A stretch of 5,336 nucleotides of DNA, taken from positions 1 to 5,336 of the forward strand of contig JAICSD010000330.1 of NCBI GenBank assembly GCA_025937075.1, given 5' to 3'. The position numbers and the translations under genes are program-made. This DNA is from Vicinamibacteria bacterium. Lineage in GTDB: Bacteria; Acidobacteriota; Vicinamibacteria; Vicinamibacterales; 2-12-FULL-66-21. Shown piece after piece: positions 1 through 5,336 of this stretch. How positions within the stretch are numbered: the stretch's first letter is position 1; every line of letters begins with the position of its first letter. The notes below the pieces were generated by a model that saw only the letters and a program-made list of their open reading frames with translations, did not search any database and was not told the DNA's origin.

Positions 1-1
1 C

Positions 2-928
2 AAGCTGAACTACCGCAAGTTCGCATGGTGGAACACGCAGTGGGCGTTCGGCGGCATCCGCGACCCGGCGCAGAAGGACTACTCGCTGACGCCGGCGCAC
101 GACGACGGGCGATGGATCTTCTCGGGAGACACCTCGAAGGTCTCGGGTCAGATCAAGGCGATTCCCGATATCCCAACGACGGTGATGGCGTCGGCGCAGG
201 CGGAGCTTGCCGTGCTCCCGAAGGACGCACCGCTTCCCGAGACGAAACCGCTGCTGGACAAGAGCGTGCGCGAGCGCTGGAACGATTACGGCATCGGTCT
301 GCTCCTGCAGGGCGACATCCGAAATGCGGAAGCCACGTTCCTGAAGGTGACGCAGATGGATCCCGGCTACGCGGACGGGTTCGTGAACGTCGGGCGCGCA
401 CGCGTGCAGGAAGGCGATATGACCGCCGCGGAAGCGATCCTGCGGAAGGCACTCGAGATCAACCCTGGCCTGTCGAGCGCGCACTTCTTCCTCGCCACGG
501 CGCTCAAGAGCCTCGGACGGTATGACGAGGCCATCGAACATCTCCGCACGGCATCGTCGAAGTACCCGCGCGATCGCGTAGTCCTCAATCAGCTCGGCCG
601 CGTGCTGTTCCTGAAGCGGCAGTTCAAACACGCCATTGACGCATTCACCAGCGTGATTGCGATCGACCCCGAAGATCTCCAGGCGCACTACAATCTGATG
701 CTCTGCTACCAGGGACTGGGCGATGCCGCGTCGGCCGCGCGCGAGCGGACGCTCTACGAGCGCTTCAAGGCAGACGAAGCATCGCAGGCGATCACGGGGC
801 CGTACCGTCAGCTCCACGAAGCAGACAACAACGAACGCCAACAGATCCACGAGCACCGCACGGGGCCGCTCTCAGCGTCCGTCGTGGCTTCCGACAGGCC
901 GCGTGCGACCGGCGCTGCTCGTCAGTGA
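2..928 (+). CDS. TPR-repeat protein, C-terminal part (5' end outside window)
   Basis: The frame is open from base 2 to the TGA at 926-928, giving 308 visible residues. A GTG at 182 could open a shorter frame, but the upstream 60 codons read as ordinary protein (KLNYRKFAWWNTQWAFGG...), so I treat the gene as truncated by the window edge. Visible residues 1-60 are Trp/Tyr-rich and not TPR; they look like the end of a preceding domain that I cannot name. About five TPR units follow, near residues 93-122, 125-156, 159-190, 194-225 and 227-256, with typical G/Y/A spacing and 'P' turns (MDPG, INPG, YPRD, IDPED). The tail (about 257-308) is polar and His/Arg-rich. TPRs mediate protein-protein contacts; no catalytic motif and no CxxCH haem motif is visible. 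Related acidobacterial TPR proteins are, from memory, sometimes fused to multihaem cytochrome domains; that cannot be tested here. The stop overlaps or nearly touches the next gene's start, implying one operon. Confidence 0.85.
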   Translation, partial: KLNYRKFAWWNTQWAFGGIRDPAQKDYSLTPAHDDGRWIFSGDTSKVSGQIKAIPDIPTTVMASAQAELAVLPKDAPLPETKPLLDKSVRERWNDYGIGLLLQGDIRNAEATFLKVTQMDPGYADGFVNVGRARVQEGDMTAAEAILRKALEINPGLSSAHFFLATALKSLGRYDEAIEHLRTASSKYPRDRVVLNQLGRVLFLKRQFKHAIDAFTSVIAIDPEDLQAHYNLMLCYQGLGDAASAARERTLYERFKADEASQAITGPYRQLHEADNNERQQIHEHRTGPLSASVVASDRPRATGAARQ

Positions 929-939
929 TTCAATCCATG
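921..939 (+). promoter_or_regulatory. Stop/start junction between genes 1 and 2 (possible translational coupling)
   Basis: The TGA of the first gene (926-928) overlaps an in-frame GTG (925-927) of the second, and a better ATG start lies 8 nt downstream (937-939). No Shine-Dalgarno-like purine run precedes either codon, so re-initiation by ribosomes ending gene 1 is a reasonable inference. This also argues against a separate promoter for gene 2. Confidence 0.4.
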
Positions 940-2655
940 CCAAATCGCGTGACCTCCTTCACCGCGCTCGTCGCATGCCTTGCAGGCGTCGCCGTCGTCG
1001 CCGCCCGCGAAAGCGATGGTCGTCCGGTCGTGCCCGGCAACGGCCTGGCCGTGCAGTTCACGGACGTCACCGCCGCGTCCGGCATCGAGTTCCGGCACGA
1101 CAGCGGCGCGTTCGGCAAGAAATACCTGCCGGAAACGATGGGATCAGGCTGCGCGTTTCTCGATTACGACAACGATGGCTGGCAAGACGTCCTGTTCGTG
1201 CAGTCGAAGGACTGGCCCGGCCGCCCGCAGACGCACTCCACGCTCGCGCTGTACCGGAACAATCACAATGGCACGTTCACGGACGTGACGAAAGCCGCGG
1301 GGCTCGCGGTCGAGATGTACGGCCTTGGGGTGACCGCTGGCGATTACGACAACGACGGCAACATCGACATCTACGTGACGGCGCTCGGGGACAACCATCT
1401 GTTCCGGAATCTCGGCGGCGGCCGGTTCCAGGACGTCACCGCGAAGGCCGGCGTCGCGGACCCGGGCTTCTCGACCAGCGCCCTCTGGTTCGATTACGAC
1501 CGCGACGGCAAGCTCGATCTGTTCGTCGGCCATTACGTGGAGTGGTCGATCGCGAAGGACCTCTACTGCACGCTGGACGGGAAGTCGAAATCGTACTGCA
1601 CGCCGGAATCGTACAAGGGCGAGAGTCCCACGCTGTTCCGCAACAAGGGGGACGGCACGTTCGAGAACGTCACGCGCAAGGCGGGCTTGTACGATCCCGC
1701 GAGCAAGGTCCTCGGGATCGCGCTCATCGACTACGACAACGACGGCCTTCTCGACATCTTCGCGGCAAACGACACGCAGCCGAACCGGCTCTACCGCAAC
1801 AAGGGAGACGGGACGTTCACCGACGTCGCCGTCCTCGCGGGTGTCGCGTTCAACGAAGCGGGCGTTGCACGGGCCGGGATGGGCGCCGATGCCGCCGATT
1901 ACGACGGCTCCGGGCGCCAGAGCCTCGTCATCGGTAACTTCTCGAACGAGATGATGGCGCTGTACTCGAACGAGGGAAACGGGCTGTTCATCGACGAGGC
2001 GCCCACGTCGACGATCGGCCGCGCGTCGCTGCTGCGCCTGACCTTCGGCTGCTTCTTCTTCGATTTCGATCTCGACGGTCTCCTGGACATCTTTGCCGCC
2101 AACGGGCACGTCGCCGATGATATCGCCACGGTGCAGCCGACGATCACGTACGCGCAGCCGCCGCACCTCTTCAAGAACCTGGGCGCCAAGAAGTTCGACG
2201 ACGTGACGACGCACGTTGGCGCGGCGTTCGTGAAGCCGATGGTCGGGCGCGGCGCCGCCTACGGCGACTTCGACAACGACGGCGATCTGGATCTTCTCGT
2301 CGCGACCAACAACGGACCGTCGCGGCTGCTCCGGAACGACGGCGCGACCAATCATCGGCTGCGCATCGCGCTCACCGGAACGACGTCCAACCGCAACGCG
2401 ATCGGCACGAAAGTGCGCGTGCTCCGCACTGGCGCTCCAGCCGAGTGGAGCATGGTGAAGACCGGGTCGAGCTACCTGTCGCAAAGCGAACTGCCGCTCA
2501 CCTTTGGTCTGGGAAGCGCGACCAGGGTGGACGCCATCGAGGTGACCTGGCCGAATGGCCGCAAGGAGCGCCTGCCCGGCGTCGCCGCGGATCAATCCGT
2601 CTCGATCGTCGAAGGCAAAGGGATCGTCCGCGCGGCGCCGTTCGCGAGAAAATAG
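937..2655 (+). CDS. CRTAC1-family exported protein: seven FG-GAP/VCBS repeats plus ASPIC/UnbV domain
   Basis: This is a complete gene of 572 codons ending in TAG at 2653-2655. I prefer ATG 937, which gives a compact export signal (MPNR, then a hydrophobic stretch to about A23, cleavage near VVAA|RE). GTG 925 is in frame, overlaps the previous stop as GTGA and would add four residues; neither start has a clear Shine-Dalgarno. Seven D-x-D-x-D-G loops lie at about residues 76, 136, 186, 265, 321, 376 and 444 (e.g. DYDNDGWQD, DYDNDGNID, DFDNDGDLD). Most are followed after a gap by a 'LFRN.G.G.F.DVT' strand, the FG-GAP/VCBS signature of a calcium-stabilised beta-propeller. An insert with two cysteines (C211, C221; YCTPESYKG) sits between loops 3 and 4. 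Residues about 473-560 form an ASPIC/UnbV domain (NRNAIGTKVRV, GSSYLSQSELPLTFGLG, EVTWPNG). Length and architecture fit bacterial CRTAC1-like proteins, whose molecular function is unknown. It probably acts outside the cytoplasmic membrane. Confidence 0.93.
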   Translation: MPNRVTSFTALVACLAGVAVVAARESDGRPVVPGNGLAVQFTDVTAASGIEFRHDSGAFGKKYLPETMGSGCAFLDYDNDGWQDVLFVQSKDWPGRPQTHSTLALYRNNHNGTFTDVTKAAGLAVEMYGLGVTAGDYDNDGNIDIYVTALGDNHLFRNLGGGRFQDVTAKAGVADPGFSTSALWFDYDRDGKLDLFVGHYVEWSIAKDLYCTLDGKSKSYCTPESYKGESPTLFRNKGDGTFENVTRKAGLYDPASKVLGIALIDYDNDGLLDIFAANDTQPNRLYRNKGDGTFTDVAVLAGVAFNEAGVARAGMGADAADYDGSGRQSLVIGNFSNEMMALYSNEGNGLFIDEAPTSTIGRASLLRLTFGCFFFDFDLDGLLDIFAANGHVADDIATVQPTITYAQPPHLFKNLGAKKFDDVTTHVGAAFVKPMVGRGAAYGDFDNDGDLDLLVATNNGPSRLLRNDGATNHRLRIALTGTTSNRNAIGTKVRVLRTGAPAEWSMVKTGSSYLSQSELPLTFGLGSATRVDAIEVTWPNGRKERLPGVAADQSVSIVEGKGIVRAAPFARK

Positions 2656-2665
2656 CGCTCGTATG
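2653..2665 (+). promoter_or_regulatory. Tight gene 2/gene 3 junction without terminator or evident RBS
   Basis: The TAG of gene 2 (2653-2655) and the ATG of gene 3 (2663-2665) are separated by only seven bases (GCGCTCG). There is no room for a promoter or terminator, and the preceding bases (GAGAAAATAG) offer only a weak purine stretch, so gene 3 is probably read from the same mRNA and perhaps coupled to gene 2. Confidence 0.4.
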
Positions 2666-5336
2666 CGCTACCTGCTCATCCTGGCGATTGCGGCGGGGAT
2701 CTCGGTTTTCCCCGCGCAATCGAAACCCACCCCCGACCTCCGCGAGCGTGCCTATCGAGCCAACAACATCGGGGTCGCGCTGCTGGAACAGTACGAGTAC
2801 GACGGCGCGGCAAGGTCCTTTCGTGAAGCGCTGCAGCTTGCGCCCGATCTCGCCGCCGCGCACCTGAACCTGGCGATTGCGCTCCTGTATGGCGCGCACC
2901 TGCCGGAAGCGGCGGCCGAGGCGAAGGTCGCGCTGGAGCATCTGCCGGAGTCGCCGTCGGCGTCCTTCGTGGCAGGCTTGATCACCAAAGCGGCGAACAA
3001 TCTGGACGAAGCGGTGCCGGCGTTCCAACGTGTCCTGCAGCTCGATCCCACCGATGCGGGCACGAAGATCCATCTGGGACAGATCTATCTCCAGCAGCGC
3101 CGCTACGACGAAGCCCTGAAGCTGTTTCAGGAAGCGCTTCAGGCGGAACCGTACAACGTGACCGCTGCCTACAGCGCCGCGCTCGCCCTCACGCGCGGCG
3201 GCAAGTTGGACGAAGGACGCGAGGCGATGAAGCGGTTCGAGACGCTACGCGACAGCCCGTACGGCGTCACCTTCGCGCAGACGTACCTCGCCCAGGGACG
3301 CTACGGCGAGGCGATGGCGTCGACGGGTGCGGAAGCCGAGCTCGTCAACCCCGTGACGCCTGACGTGAGCTTCACCGATGCGACGGAGGCATTCCTGCCT
3401 GCGTCGGGCGCCGCGCAAGAGGCGGATCGTACGGGCGGCGTGACGCTGGCCGACATCGATGACGACGGCGATCTGGACGTTCTTGCGGCCGGCGCATCGG
3501 GCCTGAAGCTGCTACGCAACAACGCCGGCCGCCTGTCGGACGACACAGCGCGCGCCGGACTGGCGGGCGTCGGCCAGGTCACGGGCATTGTCGCCGGCGA
3601 TTACGACAACGATGGCAAGGCCGACCTGTTCGTGCTGCGCGGCGATGGCGATCGCCTGCTCCATCAGAAGAATGACGGAGCGTTCGAGGACGTCACTGTG
3701 GCGGCCGCAATCGCGGCATCGAAGGCGGCGGAAACCGCGGCCGCGTTCGTCGACGTCGATCACGATGGCGATCTCGATATCGTGACGGCCGGCGCGTCAG
3801 CCCGGTTGCTGAGGAACAACGGCAACGGGACGTTCACGGACATCACGGCCCAGGCCGGCTTCGACGGCGCTCCGGGCCGCACCTTTGCCATCGTTCCAAC
3901 GGACTTCGACAACCGGCGCGACATCGACATCCTGCTCGCGGGCGCCGGCCGTGGTGCGTCCCTGTATCGCAACATGCGCGACGGCACGTTTCGCGAATCG
4001 GCGGTGGATGTGGGCCTGCCATCGGAAGCCGCGCTGTCCGCGGCAGCCGTGGGCGACGTCAACAAGGACGGCTACACGGATTTCTTTTTCGGCAAGCCAG
4101 ACGCCGCGGGCGTCCTCGCTCTCAGCGATGGCCACGCGAAGTTTCGCGCGAGCGCCGCGCCCGACGCGACCCGCGGAGCCATCGCCGCGCTGTTCGTCGA
4201 TTACGACAACGACGGCCTGTCCGATCTGATCACGATGTCGGAGCACGCGTTTCACGTGTTCCGTGCCGTTGGCGCGGATCGGTGGTCGGATATGACCGAG
4301 GCGGCACAGGTCGCGAAGCTCGCGCCCGCATCGGGTGCGTCTTTCCAGTCATTCGCCGCAGGGGATCTCGACGGGGATGGCGACACCGATGTCGTCGTGC
4401 GCGACACGAGTGGACGGCTGCACGTGTGGCGGAACGACGGAGGCAATCGAAATGCGTCGCTGCGCGTGCGCCTCGCGGCGCGCGTCAGCAACCGCAGCGG
4501 CCTCGGTGCGAAGGTCGAACTGCGCGCGGGCAGCCTTCGCGCGATGATGGAAAGGTCGTCCGCCTTTCCGGCCCCCACGCCAGCCGACATCGTCTTCGGC
4601 CTGGGTTCGAGAACCGCGGCGGACGTCGTGCGCGTCCTCTGGCCGTCAGGGATCCTTCAGGCAGAGACGGCGCTTCCCGCGCCGAGCGCCGGACGGGCTG
4701 AGACTGTGGTCGTGACCGAGCTCGATCGCAAGCCCTCGTCGTGTCCTTATCTCTTCACGTGGAACGGGACGCGGTTCGAGTTCGTCACCGATTTCATGGG
4801 CGGCGGCGAGATGGGCGACTGGGTGTCGCCCTCGACCTGGAACACGCCGGATCCCGATGAGTACGTCCGGATCCGAGGGGATCAGCTCGTCCCGCGCAAG
4901 GGCCGCTATGAGTTGCGCGTGACGAACGAGCTGGAAGAGACCCTCTTCGTGGATCGGCTGCAGCTCGTGGCGATCGATCATCCGGCCGACGAGGAGGTGT
5001 ACCCCAACGAGGGGCTGAAACAGACGCCGGCGCCGTTTGCGCTGACCTCGGTGCGCGACGCCCGAAGCGTCGCCGGTGCGACCGACGAGCACGGCCACGA
5101 CGTGCTCACGTCCGTTTCCGCGCTGGACCGCCGGTACGCGGGAGATTTCGGTCTGCTGCTCGTTCGAGGCTACGCCGAGCCCCACGAGCTGACGCTCGAT
5201 CTCGGAGATCTGCCGCCGCATCCGGTGCTGCTGCTGACTGGATGGACGGACTACGCGTTTTCCAACGACAACGTCGCGGCGTCTCAGCGATCGCTCGAGA
5301 TGTCGGCGCCATCGCTCGAAGTGCGCGACCACGCCG
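2663..5336 (+). CDS. Composite exported protein: TPRs, seven FG-GAP repeats, ASPIC-like segment and CPYL-type C-terminal module (3' end outside window)
   Basis: The frame starts at ATG 2663, 7 nt after the previous stop, and stays open for 891 codons to the window edge. MRYLLILAIAAGISVFPAQS is a plausible signal peptide (cleavage near S20). TPR-like units follow at about 33-62, 65-96, 99-129, 133-163 and 167-196, with a partial one near 200-219. Seven FG-GAP-type loops start at residues 264 (DIDDDGDLD), 313 (DYDNDGKAD), 364 (DVDHDGDLD), 414 (DFDNRRDID, degenerate), 465 (DVNKDGYTD), 513 (DYDNDGLSD) and 568 (DLDGDGDTD), enough for a seven-bladed propeller. Residues about 597-667 resemble ASPIC/UnbV (SNRSGLGAKVEL, FGLG, VRVLWPSG) but lack its middle motif. 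From C694 (CPYLFTWNG) a further beta-rich module runs past the window, including DPDEYVRI (730), GRYELRVTNELEE (747) and GWTDYAF (860). No CxxCH or catalytic motif is seen. The protein carries in one chain the module types found separately in the two genes before it, and is likely co-transcribed with them. The domain calls are solid; the function is unknown. Confidence 0.9.
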   Translation, partial: MRYLLILAIAAGISVFPAQSKPTPDLRERAYRANNIGVALLEQYEYDGAARSFREALQLAPDLAAAHLNLAIALLYGAHLPEAAAEAKVALEHLPESPSASFVAGLITKAANNLDEAVPAFQRVLQLDPTDAGTKIHLGQIYLQQRRYDEALKLFQEALQAEPYNVTAAYSAALALTRGGKLDEGREAMKRFETLRDSPYGVTFAQTYLAQGRYGEAMASTGAEAELVNPVTPDVSFTDATEAFLPASGAAQEADRTGGVTLADIDDDGDLDVLAAGASGLKLLRNNAGRLSDDTARAGLAGVGQVTGIVAGDYDNDGKADLFVLRGDGDRLLHQKNDGAFEDVTVAAAIAASKAAETAAAFVDVDHDGDLDIVTAGASARLLRNNGNGTFTDITAQAGFDGAPGRTFAIVPTDFDNRRDIDILLAGAGRGASLYRNMRDGTFRESAVDVGLPSEAALSAAAVGDVNKDGYTDFFFGKPDAAGVLALSDGHAKFRASAAPDATRGAIAALFVDYDNDGLSDLITMSEHAFHVFRAVGADRWSDMTEAAQVAKLAPASGASFQSFAAGDLDGDGDTDVVVRDTSGRLHVWRNDGGNRNASLRVRLAARVSNRSGLGAKVELRAGSLRAMMERSSAFPAPTPADIVFGLGSRTAADVVRVLWPSGILQAETALPAPSAGRAETVVVTELDRKPSSCPYLFTWNGTRFEFVTDFMGGGEMGDWVSPSTWNTPDPDEYVRIRGDQLVPRKGRYELRVTNELEETLFVDRLQLVAIDHPADEEVYPNEGLKQTPAPFALTSVRDARSVAGATDEHGHDVLTSVSALDRRYAGDFGLLLVRGYAEPHELTLDLGDLPPHPVLLLTGWTDYAFSNDNVAASQRSLEMSAPSLEVRDHA

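Noticed and set aside
182..928. GTG 182 as the true start of gene 1
   Set aside because: The frame is open and protein-like back to base 2, there is no Shine-Dalgarno or export signal at 182, and the TPRs begin only about 30 residues later. Truncation by the window edge is more likely.
723..1937. 404-codon + strand frame overlapping genes 1 and 2
   Set aside because: The translation is Arg/Pro-rich with no domain pattern and crosses the junction of two well-supported genes; it is an out-of-frame shadow.
1144..2595. Long antisense open frame (483 codons) opposite gene 2
   Set aside because: It lies wholly opposite a gene with seven recognisable repeats and an ASPIC domain. Its protein is low-complexity, rich in V/R/E/A, as expected from reading GAC/GGC-rich repeats backwards in high-GC DNA.
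2498..3073. 191-codon - strand frame spanning the gene 2/gene 3 junction
   Set aside because: It runs opposite the ASPIC domain, the start of gene 3 and its TPRs. The composition is typical of a high-GC shadow frame.
4646..5332. 228-codon - strand frame opposite the end of gene 3
   Set aside because: The + strand frame here continues a clear protein with motif blocks. The antisense product is Arg/His-rich with no recognisable domain.
2..5335. Multihaem cytochrome function from CxxCH motifs
   Set aside because: No CxxCH occurs in any of the three visible translations. A haem domain could exist only in the missing part of gene 1.
1..5336. CRISPR array, tRNA/rRNA, insertion sequence, attachment site or terminator hairpin
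   Set aside because: The visible repeats are in-frame protein motifs at irregular spacing, non-coding space totals about 15 bases, and no transposase, terminal inverted repeat or tRNA-like fold was noticed.

Overview
The window is almost entirely coding and holds three co-directional genes on the + strand, packed end to end. The first and last are cut by the window edges. Strong G/C preference at third codon positions, secreted TPR proteins, and CRTAC1-type FG-GAP/ASPIC proteins in one tandem suggest a high-GC soil or sediment bacterium. An Acidobacteriota member (Vicinamibacteria-like) is my best guess. This is inferred from gene content; there is no rRNA or other marker gene here.

Layout: (1) 2-928 is the C-terminal 308 residues of a larger protein. 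It has a Trp/Tyr-rich non-TPR stretch followed by about five TPRs. (2) 937-2655 (or from GTG 925) is a complete, exported CRTAC1-family protein with seven FG-GAP/VCBS-type calcium-loop repeats and a C-terminal ASPIC/UnbV domain. (3) 2663 to the right edge is an 891-residue open frame with no stop. It is an exported composite protein: signal peptide, about five TPRs, seven FG-GAP-type repeats, a worn ASPIC-like segment, and a further C-terminal module beginning with the motif CPYLFTWNG. The intergenic gaps are 8 nt (or a 4-nt overlap) and 7 nt, so the three genes are very probably one transcript. I see no promoter, terminator, RNA gene, mobile element or CRISPR array.

How they may work together: gene 1 supplies a TPR scaffold and gene 2 a calcium-stabilised beta-propeller with an ASPIC cap. 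Gene 3 carries both module types in one chain plus an extra domain. Family knowledge places FG-GAP/ASPIC proteins outside the cytoplasmic membrane, and both visible N-termini look like export signals. The simplest inference is a cell-envelope or secreted assembly in which TPRs mediate protein contacts. The biochemical role of bacterial CRTAC1-like proteins is not established, so I assign no substrate. The composite architecture of gene 3 and its C-terminal module are the parts most worth following up.
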